17,133 bases of DNA from Calditrichota bacterium (GTDB lineage: Bacteria; Calditrichota; Calditrichia; RBG-13-44-9). A program made the position numbers and the translations under genes. Below are positions 7,692 through 14,623 of the stretch, one piece after another. A model generated the notes under the pieces. It did not search any database and had not been told where the DNA came from. It saw only the letters and a list, made by a program, of their open reading frames with translations. Positions within the stretch are counted from its first letter, which is position 1. Each line of letters begins with the position of its first letter. The DNA lies in NCBI GenBank assembly GCA_024276455.1, contig JAJRXE010000096.1:1-17133 (forward strand). Direction: 5' to 3'.

Positions 7692-8807
7692 TCAGAAATT
7701 TTGGGGGGAAGATTCATTGGATTCGCGTAAAAGATCGTCGGAAAGGTGCATGGAAAAGCAGATCTGGTGAGATTCGGATTCCTGGGCCTTTTCCATGGCG
7801 GCCCGGGCGATTGCCAGCAGACGATCCGGCTCAATGGTGTCGCGGGGATATGAGGAAAATCCAATCGAGATTTTGAAGCGCGATTCCGGGTCGAGGGAAA
7901 GCAGGGAATTGAGAATCTTCTGGGAAACCAGTTTCGTAGAATGGTGAGAGGTTTCCGGCAGGACAATAATGAAACCGTTCTGGCTGCGAATAATGCTGTC
8001 GCTGTTGCGCAACTTTTGTTGCAGAAGTTCGGCCGTACGGTTGAAGAAATCCTGAAGCTGATCGCTGCCTGAGGTTTTGACAGCGGTTAGAGTAAGGTAT
8101 ATGAGGGAAAGATCGTGCTGGTAGCGCTGAGCCCGTTTAAATTCCCGGGGAAATTGGTGTTCGAAGTAATTCTGATTGTACAGGCGGGTCGATTCATCAA
8201 AAAAGCCACCGGTCGCAAAGAATTGGAATTTGTGACTGTTCAAAATTGTTGTGCCCAAAAAATGTTGCAGCTTGGCCAGGGTGCGCCGGTGAATTTCGTT
8301 GAACCCCTCCTTAATGAACTTTCGCATTTTCAAAACGCCAATGCTTTCGCCCTCCGTATCCAGCAGGGGCAGGTAAAACAAACTGCCCTGAATCGGTTTG
8401 GTCAGATTGTAGTATTTTAAGCCGCGCAACACCATCGCGTTGGGAATGTAAACAATTTTTTTAGTCGAAAACACCCGCCCAACCAGGCCTTCGGCCGGAC
8501 GATAAAATATTTCCCTGAGTGCCCGCTTGGGAAGTCCCGCCGAGTGTTGAATGGTTAATAAACTGGAATCGCTGTTCTTCAAAATGACGGCGTACTCGTT
8601 TACATCAAAGGTTTCCAGTAAAATATAGTCCAGTTCGGTGAAAATGTCTTTTAAGTTACTGTGACGATGCAGACGCTGGCTGATTTCGAAAAGAGATTGG
8701 TAAATTTTGGCTTCCTGGGCCAGATAGTCGTTTAATTTTTCCAGCTCGCTGAAGCGGTTTTCTAACGAACGTAGCTTCTCTTCAAATTGATCGAGCGAAT
8801 CAGCCAT
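7692..8807 (-). CDS. GAF domain protein with degenerate GGDEF domain
   Basis: The 371-aa protein has no membrane segment or signal peptide. Residues 1-35 are a heptad-like coiled coil (SLENRFSELEKLNDYL), about 36-190 resemble a GAF sensor domain, and about 203-352 form a GGDEF-like fold. The fold is recognised by DESTRLYNQNYF (204-215), a relic of the D-x-LTGLYNRRYF start, and by the late KISIGFSSYP strand. The active site is gone: where GGDEF is expected (275-279) the sequence reads SQNGF, and the metal-binding DxD segment is TLTAVK (239-244). It is therefore very unlikely to make cyclic di-GMP, and may instead bind a ligand or partner as a regulator. Its start is ATG 8805-8807 with AGAGG two bases upstream. 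It is divergent from dnaE and upstream of the exporter gene. Confidence 0.85.
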   Translation of the reverse strand: MADSLDQFEEKLRSLENRFSELEKLNDYLAQEAKIYQSLFEISQRLHRHSNLKDIFTELDYILLETFDVNEYAVILKNSDSSLLTIQHSAGLPKRALREIFYRPAEGLVGRVFSTKKIVYIPNAMVLRGLKYYNLTKPIQGSLFYLPLLDTEGESIGVLKMRKFIKEGFNEIHRRTLAKLQHFLGTTILNSHKFQFFATGGFFDESTRLYNQNYFEHQFPREFKRAQRYQHDLSLIYLTLTAVKTSGSDQLQDFFNRTAELLQQKLRNSDSIIRSQNGFIIVLPETSHHSTKLVSQKILNSLLSLDPESRFKISIGFSSYPRDTIEPDRLLAIARAAMEKAQESESHQICFSMHLSDDLLRESNESSPQNF

Positions 8808-8833
8808 AACCTCTTGTAAATTTAAATTTTCCG

Positions 8834-8862
8834 AAGATAATTTAAAAGCGGCAAAAAAGCAA
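8834..8862 (-). promoter_or_regulatory. Possible promoter for the GAF/GGDEF-like gene
   Basis: On the minus strand, TTGCTT (8862-8857) and TATCTT (8839-8834) are separated by 17 bases, about 27 bases before the ATG. The match to a sigma70 consensus is only partial, so this is a candidate. Confidence 0.25.
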
Positions 8863-8901
8863 GCTTACTTTCAGGAATATGCTAAAACTTTTACAGAAGA
8901 A

Positions 8902-8946
8902 CCTCCCCGGCAAGGGGTATCTTTCCCACCGACCAGATTAGGGAGG
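8902..8946 (+). other. Two alternative hairpins in the divergent intergenic region
   Basis: CCTCCC at 8902-8907 can pair with GGGAGG at 8941-8946. The overlapping CCCC at 8905-8908 can instead pair with GGGG at 8914-8917 around a five-base loop (GGCAA). The two pairings exclude each other. GGGAGG is also a strong Shine-Dalgarno for the short ORF at 8954, so the first pairing would hide it. I do not recognise a known riboswitch consensus here. Confidence 0.4.
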
Positions 8947-8953
8947 CTTATTA

Positions 8954-9010
8954 ATGTTCTTTTCCGGAAATGAAACGGCGATTACCCCCAGAATTTGTTC
9001 CGAAAAATGA
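8954..9010 (+). CDS. Possible 18-codon small ORF upstream of dnaE
   Basis: The ATG at 8954 follows GGGAGG (8941-8946) at an ideal seven-base distance and opens an 18-codon frame ending in TGA at 9010. The peptide (MFFSGNETAITPRICSEK) has no recognised domain. It could be a leader peptide, a small protein or chance. The only argument for it is the strong ribosome-binding site and its coincidence with the hairpin just upstream. Confidence 0.25.
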   Translation: MFFSGNETAITPRICSEK

Positions 9011-9011
9011 G

Positions 9012-9040
9012 TTGCAATTAATTACCCGCTCCAGTAAATT
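9012..9040 (+). promoter_or_regulatory. Possible sigma70-like promoter for dnaE
   Basis: TTGCAA at 9012-9017 and TAAATT at 9035-9040 lie 17 bases apart, with 4 of 6 consensus bases in each box. They sit about 46 bases before the dnaE start, leaving a short leader containing the CAGGAG ribosome-binding site (9075-9080). Confidence 0.35.
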
Positions 9041-9086
9041 AAAAACCTTTTAGATCAAAATTTACCGGGCAATTCAGGAGTTAACC

Positions 9087-10313
9087 GTGGCCGATTTTGT
9101 TCATCTTCACAATCATACCCATTTTAGTTTACTGGACGGCGCCATCGACATTAAAAAGATGTTAAAGCGGGCGACCGAACTCGGATTTACTTCGCTGGCA
9201 ATTACCGATCACGGAAACATGTTTGGCGTGCTGGATTTTTATCTGGAAGCCAAGAAGGTGGGAATTAAACCCATCATTGGAATGGAAGCCTACATTGCGC
9301 CCGCTTCCCGATTCGACAAAAGGTCAGCCGGTAAAGGTGGCGGACAGGCAGCTTTCCATCTGGTTCTTCTGGCAAAAAATGAGCAAGGTTACAAAAATCT
9401 GATGAAACTCTCCTCGATTGCTTACCTGGAAGGTTTTTATTACAAACCGCGCATTGACAAAGAAGTCCTGCAGCAGTACAGCGAAGGGCTCATTGCCACT
9501 TCCGCCTGCATGAAAGGAGAGATTTTTTACAAATACCACAACCGGGGTAAACAGGAAGCCATTAAAGCCATTGAAGAATACCTGGACATTTTCGGTGAAG
9601 ACTTTTATCTGGAAATCCAGAACCACAATATTCCGGAGGAAGCCGGCTACGAAGCAATTTACAAGTTAGCCAAAGAAATGTCCCTTCCAGTTATTGCTAC
9701 CAACGATGTGCATTATTTGAAGAAGGAGCACCACACCTCTCACGATGTAATGCTTTGTATTCAGTCCCGGAAAACTATCTACGACCAGAACCGGATGAAA
9801 TACAACACGACGGAGCTGTATTTAAAGAGCGCGGATGAAATGTACCAGGTGTTTAAAGATCAAGCTGATGCCCTGGAACGGACGCTGGAAATTGCCGAAA
9901 AATGCAATGTGGAAATCGAGACAGGGAAGTTGCTGCTACCGAAATTTCCTCTTCCGCCGGAATATAGCGATTATACCCTGGACGATTTCTTGCGGGAAGA
10001 GGCGTTTCGGGGTCTGAAAGAGCGTTACGAAACCATTACCCCCGAAATGGAAGAACGCCTGAACTATGAGTTGAGCGTCATTCAGAAAACCGGTTACGCC
10101 GGTTATTTCTTAATAGTGAAAGATTTTATCGATTTCGCTCGCCGGAACGACATTCCGGTGGGGCTGGGTCGGGGATCTGCCGCAGGCAGTTTGGTGGCGT
10201 ACAGTCTGGGCATCACCAGGGTCGATCCCTTACGCTACGATTTACTGTTCGAGCGCTTTTTGAATCCCGAACGGGTTTCCATGCCGGATATTGACATCGA
10301 TTTTTGCTTCTAA
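9087..10313 (+). CDS. dnaE: DNA polymerase III alpha subunit, N-terminal part up to an in-frame stop
   Basis: This is the first 408 codons of the replicative polymerase, starting at GTG 9087 with CAGGAG six bases upstream. The PHP domain occupies about residues 1-280 and looks like the metal-binding kind: His8 and His10 (HLHNH), Asp41-His42 (TDHGN), Glu67, His91, and Asp207 and His209 (NDVHY). Such PHP domains can carry 3'-5' proofreading activity in some bacterial polymerases. The palm follows, with GLGRGSAAGSLVAY and then PDIDIDF at 400-406, giving catalytic Asp401 and Asp403, the same numbers as in E. coli. Two residues later the frame meets TAA (10311-10313). Alone, this fragment has two of the three catalytic aspartates and no fingers, clamp-binding or OB regions, so it could not work as a polymerase. 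Confidence 0.9.
   Translation: MADFVHLHNHTHFSLLDGAIDIKKMLKRATELGFTSLAITDHGNMFGVLDFYLEAKKVGIKPIIGMEAYIAPASRFDKRSAGKGGGQAAFHLVLLAKNEQGYKNLMKLSSIAYLEGFYYKPRIDKEVLQQYSEGLIATSACMKGEIFYKYHNRGKQEAIKAIEEYLDIFGEDFYLEIQNHNIPEEAGYEAIYKLAKEMSLPVIATNDVHYLKKEHHTSHDVMLCIQSRKTIYDQNRMKYNTTELYLKSADEMYQVFKDQADALERTLEIAEKCNVEIETGKLLLPKFPLPPEYSDYTLDDFLREEAFRGLKERYETITPEMEERLNYELSVIQKTGYAGYFLIVKDFIDFARRNDIPVGLGRGSAAGSLVAYSLGITRVDPLRYDLLFERFLNPERVSMPDIDIDFCF
10311..10313 (+). other. dnaE: In-frame TAA interrupting dnaE
   Basis: Reading TTT TGC TTC TAA CGG CGG GAA GAA, the stop occupies the place of the conserved Glu in the family's DFC-x-E-(R/K)-R run. One G-to-T change from GAA would create it. Frames on both sides are identical (both coordinates are multiples of three), no bases are missing, and without the stop the gene is 1164 codons, the normal DnaE length. 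No intein or inserted element is present. The base after the stop is C, a context considered leaky in bacteria. A base error, a real mutation or readthrough are all possible. Confidence 0.95.
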
Positions 10314-10337
10314 CGGCGGGAAGAAGTCATCGATTAC

Positions 10338-12581
10338 GTGCGGAAAAAATACGGAGAGCGCAACGTCGCCCAGATCATTACCTTCGGTACCATGGCCAGT
10401 AAAGGGGTCGTTCGTGACGTGGCCCGGGCGCTGGGCATGGAATATTCCTACGCCGATTCCATCTCCAAGCTCATTCCTGTTCACCAGGGGAAACCGATGC
10501 CGCTGGACGAAGCGCTCGAGAAAGTACCGGAACTCCGCGAAATGGCCGAATCCGGGAACCCGGAATTTACCGAGCTGATTAAGCATGCGAAAGTGCTGGA
10601 AGGTCTGGTGCGCCATGCCTCAGTACACGCCGCCGGGATCATCATTGCACCGGACGAAATCACCAATTACGTACCGCTCTACCAGGTGGAGGAAAAGGGC
10701 GAGAAAGTAATCACCACCCAATTTACCATGGTCGGTTGCGAAACGATTGGCTTGTTAAAGATGGATTTTCTCGGTTTGCGGACGTTAACGGTCCTCCATC
10801 ATGCGGTGGAGATGATTCGCAAAAAGGGGGTGGAGATTGATCTGGACAAAATTCCTCTGGACGATCAGGAGACCTACCAGCTTTTCAGTGAAGGAAATAC
10901 CGTGGGCATCTTCCAGTTCGAAAGTTCCGGAATGCAGGAATATTTACGCAAACTTAAGCCCAACCGCATCGAAGACCTGATTGCCATGAACGCTCTTTAC
11001 CGGCCCGGCCCAATGGAGAATATCGACAGCTACATTGCCCGCAAGTACGGACGAGAAAAGATCGAATACCTGCACCCCAAACTGGAACCCATTCTCAAAG
11101 AAACGTACGGCAGCATTGTGTACCAGGAACAGGTGATGCGGATTGCCTCCGATCTGGCAGGATTCAGCCTGGGAAAAGCGGATATCCTGCGCCGCGCCAT
11201 GGGAAAGAAGAAAAAAGAAGTGATGGAAAAACTGCGGGTGGAATTCATCGAGGGCTGTTTGAACAATGGCATCGATCGTAAAACCGCGGAAGATATATAC
11301 GAATTAATATTTAAGTTTGCCAGCTACGGATTTAACAAATCCCATTCCGCCGCTTACGCCATTCTGGCTTACCAGACGGCCTATCTGAAACGGCATTACC
11401 CGGCGGAATTCATGGCGGCCACCTTGACTTCCGAAATCAACGATTCCAGCCGCATTGTGGTTTTGATTGAAGAATGCCGCCACATGGGACTGGAGATTCT
11501 GCCGCCGGATGTGAACCGCTCCGGAGCCGATTTCGAAGTGCCGGAGCCGGGTAAAATCAGTTTCGGGCTGGCTGCCATTAAAAACGTCGGGCGGGCGGCA
11601 ATCCAGTCTATTATTCGCGCCCGGGAAGAACACGGGCCGTTTAAAAACATTTTCCATTTCTTACAACACGTGGATTCGCGAGCGGTTAATAAGAAAATTT
11701 TGGAAGCCCTGATTCAAGCCGGTGCCCTGGATTCCCTGGAAGGCACCCGGGAACAGAATTTTGCCGCCATTGAAACCGCCCTGAACTTCGCTCAAAAGTA
11801 CAATTCCCGAATGCAAAACAAATCGCAAATTTCGCTGTTTGAATTGTTGAACGCCGGCACCGAAGATACCGAGCAGGACAATTTTATTAACTACCCGTCG
11901 TTGCCCGTCGTACCAGAGTGGAGCATTCAGGAAAAGTTGGAACGCGAAAAAGAGCTATTGGGATTCTACATTAGCGGCCATCCCCTGGATAAATTCGCTT
12001 CCGAAATTAAACTTTTCAGCAATCTGGATTGGAACCGTCCGGAAACTTTTGCAGAAGGAAAAGTCGTCAAAGCCGGCGCCATTATTACCAATGTAAAGCA
12101 TCATCTGGACACCAAAGGGAACCTGATGGCCTTTATTACCCTGGAAGACCGCCGTTATTCTTTCGAGGGAGTGGTGTTTGCCTCGGTTTTCGAGAAATAT
12201 GGTCAATTCGTCAACAAAGGCGAAATGGTTTTTGTTAGTGGGCGGGTGACCGAACAAAGTGAATCGTCTTTCAAAATGCTCTGTGACGAAATTATTCCCC
12301 TTGCGGAGGTGCGCAACCGTCACGCCAAAGGGGTTAGTCTCATCATCGATATTCAGCATTTCAGCGAAGAAAACCTCGATCGGCTCCAAACAATCATTAA
12401 AAAATATCCCGGCCCAATCTCGCTGTTTTTCGAAATGCGGGTGAATGGGAACAGCAATGGCAATGCTTTTTCGGGCGGATTTCTCATGCGATCGAAAAAA
12501 TACAAAGTCCTGTTATCGGACGCTTTTTTGCAAGAAGTGAAATCCCTGCTGGGAGACGACTCGGTAAAAATCAAAGATTGA
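10338..12581 (+). CDS. dnaE: DNA polymerase III alpha subunit, C-terminal part after the in-frame stop
   Basis: The same frame resumes after TAA 10311-10313. GTG 10338 is simply the first possible start codon, with only a weak purine stretch (GGGAAGAAG) upstream, so a separate start is unproven. Residue numbers count through the stop. The third catalytic aspartate is Asp560 in KMDFLGLRTL. The fingers region includes the FNKSHSAAYA motif near 750. A helix-hairpin-helix segment lies near 822-856. A beta-clamp binding motif QISLF is at 914-918, in the position of QADMF in E. coli. The OB-fold lies near 989-1055, followed by the C-terminal domain. Nothing after the stop looks decayed, which argues against an old pseudogene. 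dtd begins 21 bases downstream. Confidence 0.9.
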   Translation: MRKKYGERNVAQIITFGTMASKGVVRDVARALGMEYSYADSISKLIPVHQGKPMPLDEALEKVPELREMAESGNPEFTELIKHAKVLEGLVRHASVHAAGIIIAPDEITNYVPLYQVEEKGEKVITTQFTMVGCETIGLLKMDFLGLRTLTVLHHAVEMIRKKGVEIDLDKIPLDDQETYQLFSEGNTVGIFQFESSGMQEYLRKLKPNRIEDLIAMNALYRPGPMENIDSYIARKYGREKIEYLHPKLEPILKETYGSIVYQEQVMRIASDLAGFSLGKADILRRAMGKKKKEVMEKLRVEFIEGCLNNGIDRKTAEDIYELIFKFASYGFNKSHSAAYAILAYQTAYLKRHYPAEFMAATLTSEINDSSRIVVLIEECRHMGLEILPPDVNRSGADFEVPEPGKISFGLAAIKNVGRAAIQSIIRAREEHGPFKNIFHFLQHVDSRAVNKKILEALIQAGALDSLEGTREQNFAAIETALNFAQKYNSRMQNKSQISLFELLNAGTEDTEQDNFINYPSLPVVPEWSIQEKLEREKELLGFYISGHPLDKFASEIKLFSNLDWNRPETFAEGKVVKAGAIITNVKHHLDTKGNLMAFITLEDRRYSFEGVVFASVFEKYGQFVNKGEMVFVSGRVTEQSESSFKMLCDEIIPLAEVRNRHAKGVSLIIDIQHFSEENLDRLQTIIKKYPGPISLFFEMRVNGNSNGNAFSGGFLMRSKKYKVLLSDAFLQEVKSLLGDDSVKIKD

Positions 12582-12602
12582 GGAAGACCACAGGAAGGAA
12601 TC

Positions 12603-13073
12603 ATGAAAGCGGTGTTACAAAGGGTTTCGGAAGCAAGCGTTAAAGTGGAAGGTAAAACTGTCGGAGAGATTGGCAAGGGGTTGGTGGTGCTGTTAGGAGT
12701 TCACCAGGCCGACGAAAAAGCCGATGCCGAATATCTGGCTCAGAAAATTACCGAATTACGGATTTTCGAAGATGCACAGCAAAGAATGAATCTGAGTTTA
12801 CTGGACGTTCAGGGCAGCATCCTGGCCATTTCCCAGTTTACCTTATTTGCCAATACACGCAAAGGGAGGCGTCCCAGCTTTATTGAGGCGGCCCCACCGG
12901 AAAAGGGCAACGCTCTCTACCGGTATTTTGTGGATTTGCTCCGACAGAGAGGAATTTCGGTAGAAACCGGAATCTTTGGTGCCATGATGGAAGTTAAACT
13001 AATCAATCAGGGACCGGTAACCATTATTCTGGATAGTACCGATCGATTAAAACCAAGACGTCAGGCAAAGTGA
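12603..13073 (+). CDS. dtd: D-aminoacyl-tRNA deacylase
   Basis: Dtd hydrolyses D-aminoacyl-tRNAs (and Gly-tRNA(Ala)) in the cytoplasm, keeping D-amino acids out of translation. The 156-aa protein is a little longer than the usual 145-150 aa, with a basic tail. It starts with the family N-terminus MKAVLQRVSEASV. The two active-site motifs are SQFTLFA (77-83) and NQGPVT (135-140) with the Gly137-cis-Pro138 pair that reads substrate chirality. AGGAAGGAA lies just before ATG 12603. It is 21 bases after dnaE and seven bases before the PASTA gene, so it is probably in one transcript with both. Confidence 0.97.
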   Translation: MKAVLQRVSEASVKVEGKTVGEIGKGLVVLLGVHQADEKADAEYLAQKITELRIFEDAQQRMNLSLLDVQGSILAISQFTLFANTRKGRRPSFIEAAPPEKGNALYRYFVDLLRQRGISVETGIFGAMMEVKLINQGPVTIILDSTDRLKPRRQAK

Positions 13074-13080
13074 GGGTAAC

Positions 13081-13884
13081 ATGACGCAGGCTTCTTCTCC
13101 AAAAGGTAAAAAATTGCTGAACAAGAAATTTTTTCTGAAGGCCGGTTTGTACTTCGTCGGTTTTATTGTATTTGTGTTACTAATGGACAATGTAATTATG
13201 CCGTTGTACACCAAGCACGGCAAAGAGTACGAGCTTCCGGATGTTACCGCTCGTCCGGTTCAGGAGGCCATCGAGATTTTAAAAGCCGACGGATTCCAGC
13301 CGATTATTCAAGATTCCACTTACGACGAACAATTCCCCCCGGAAACCGTGGTCCAGCAAAATCCGTTGCCGTTTTCCCTGGTCAAAAAGGGGCGCCGGGT
13401 TTATTTGACGGTAAGCATCGGAGAAAAACCGCGGTTCATGCCCCGTTTAATTGATTTAACCCCGCAGGATGCCCGCTTTTTGCTGGAAGAAAACGAATTG
13501 CAGCTCAACAACGTTATTTACGAGTTTTCCGAATTACACCCCAAGGGAGTGGTCATAAATCAATCGATTCCCCCCGGCGAACCGGTGAAAAAGAACCAGC
13601 GGGTCAATATTACCGTGAGCCTGGGTCCGCCGCCAACTTCGCTGGAAATACCAAACCTGGTCGGGAAAAGTGTGGAGAGTGCTAAGAAAGAGCTGGATGC
13701 CGTGGGGGTAAAAGTGGGCCGCATTAAATACGTGTACCGCCCCAATCTGGTACCGGGAACGGTGATTAATCAATCTGTATCTGCCGGAACCAATGCCACC
13801 AAAGTGGATTCGGTGGACCTGGCGGTGAGTACCGATCAACCCCCACAGGAGGAAGAAAGTGTCGACACAACTACCCAGCAATAA
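13081..13884 (+). CDS. Membrane-anchored protein with three PASTA domains and no kinase
   Basis: The 267-aa protein has a short basic N-terminus, one hydrophobic segment (about 18-40) and three PASTA repeats at about 48-113, 115-181 and 187-251. Each repeat has the P-x-L/V, AxxxL and VxxQxPxxG-like pattern (VVQQNPLPFSLVKKG, VINQSIPPGEPVKK, VINQSVSAGTN) and ends in a VxVS strand. The tail is acidic and rich in Thr and Gln. PASTA domains elsewhere bind muropeptides or penicillin-type ligands in Ser/Thr kinases and class B penicillin-binding proteins; here neither a kinase nor a transpeptidase domain is attached. The likely topology is cytoplasmic N-terminus with the repeats outside, perhaps binding cell wall. 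It starts seven bases after the dtd stop with GAGGG overlapping that stop, and overlaps rpe by 26 bases. Confidence 0.85.
   Translation: MTQASSPKGKKLLNKKFFLKAGLYFVGFIVFVLLMDNVIMPLYTKHGKEYELPDVTARPVQEAIEILKADGFQPIIQDSTYDEQFPPETVVQQNPLPFSLVKKGRRVYLTVSIGEKPRFMPRLIDLTPQDARFLLEENELQLNNVIYEFSELHPKGVVINQSIPPGEPVKKNQRVNITVSLGPPPTSLEIPNLVGKSVESAKKELDAVGVKVGRIKYVYRPNLVPGTVINQSVSAGTNATKVDSVDLAVSTDQPPQEEESVDTTTQQ
13847..13852 (+). promoter_or_regulatory. Ribosome binding site for rpe inside the PASTA gene
   Basis: A perfect AGGAGG lies six bases before GTG 13859, within the last codons of the upstream gene. It supports the GTG start and the 26-base overlap of the two genes. Confidence 0.85.
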
Positions 13885-14569
13885 TTTCCGAATATTGCCG
13901 TCCATTTTGTCGGCCGATTTCGGAAAATTGGTGGAAGAGGCCCGACAGGTGGATATTGCTGAAATCGAATATCTGCACGTTGACGTCATGGACGGGCATT
14001 TTGTGCCCAATTTGACCTTTGGTCCCCGAATTGTCGAGTCTCTGAAAAAACACACCCGCTTCAAACTGGATGTACACTTGATGATCGAGCAGCTAGAAAG
14101 ACAGTTGCCCTGGTTCCTGGAGGTTCAGCCGGACATTCTCACGGTTCACGTGGAGGCGGTGACTCATCTGCACCGGGCTGTTCGGCAGATTCGGGAATCC
14201 GGCATTCAGGCCGGAGTAGCGCTGAATCCGGCCACCTCGCTGGAGGCGGTTCGCTGGGTACTGGAAGAGGTCGATCTCGTTCTGATCATGAGTGTGAATC
14301 CGGGCTTTGGCGGACAACAGTTCATTCCTGCCAGCCTGGAAAAAATAAAGGAGCTGAATCGCTGGAAAATCGAACAAAAGGCCCATTTTGTCATCGAGGT
14401 GGACGGCGGCATTGCTCCGGATAACATTGGTGCGGTGTACCTGGCCGGTGCGGAATACCTGGTAGCCGGCAACGCGGTGTTTGGTCAAAAAGACCGCCCC
14501 AAAGCAGTTAAAGATTTAATTCATGCCGTACAGGAAGCGCAGCGAAAATTGGGCTTAATGGAAATTTAA
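13859..14569 (+). CDS. rpe: Ribulose-phosphate 3-epimerase
   Basis: Rpe interconverts D-ribulose 5-phosphate and D-xylulose 5-phosphate in the pentose phosphate pathway. The 236-aa protein is of standard TIM-barrel length. The opening PSILSADFGKL is characteristic (14-24). Metal and catalytic residues are His40 and Asp42 in LHVDVMDG, His73 in DVHLMIE and Asp182 in VDGGI, the four expected ligands. VNPGFGGQQF (146-155) forms the phosphate-side loop. The GTG start is fixed by AGGAGG six bases upstream and overlaps the end of the PASTA gene, so translation is likely coupled. Its product links to ribose 5-phosphate, a PdxS substrate, but nothing here shows joint regulation. Confidence 0.97.
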   Translation: MSTQLPSNNFRILPSILSADFGKLVEEARQVDIAEIEYLHVDVMDGHFVPNLTFGPRIVESLKKHTRFKLDVHLMIEQLERQLPWFLEVQPDILTVHVEAVTHLHRAVRQIRESGIQAGVALNPATSLEAVRWVLEEVDLVLIMSVNPGFGGQQFIPASLEKIKELNRWKIEQKAHFVIEVDGGIAPDNIGAVYLAGAEYLVAGNAVFGQKDRPKAVKDLIHAVQEAQRKLGLMEI

Positions 14570-14623
14570 GAAACCTTTTCTCTTTTTTCGGGTTGAAAAA
14601 GTTAACCTTAAGGGATTTTAGAA

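Noticed and set aside
10311..10313. Alternative genetic code with TAA as sense
   Set aside because: TAA appears as the natural stop of other genes here (engB, pdxS, rpe, the PorV-like gene), so the code looks standard.
10291..10340. Intein or mobile insertion splitting dnaE
   Set aside because: No extra bases are present at the break; the reading frame and protein alignment continue without a gap, so only a codon change is involved.
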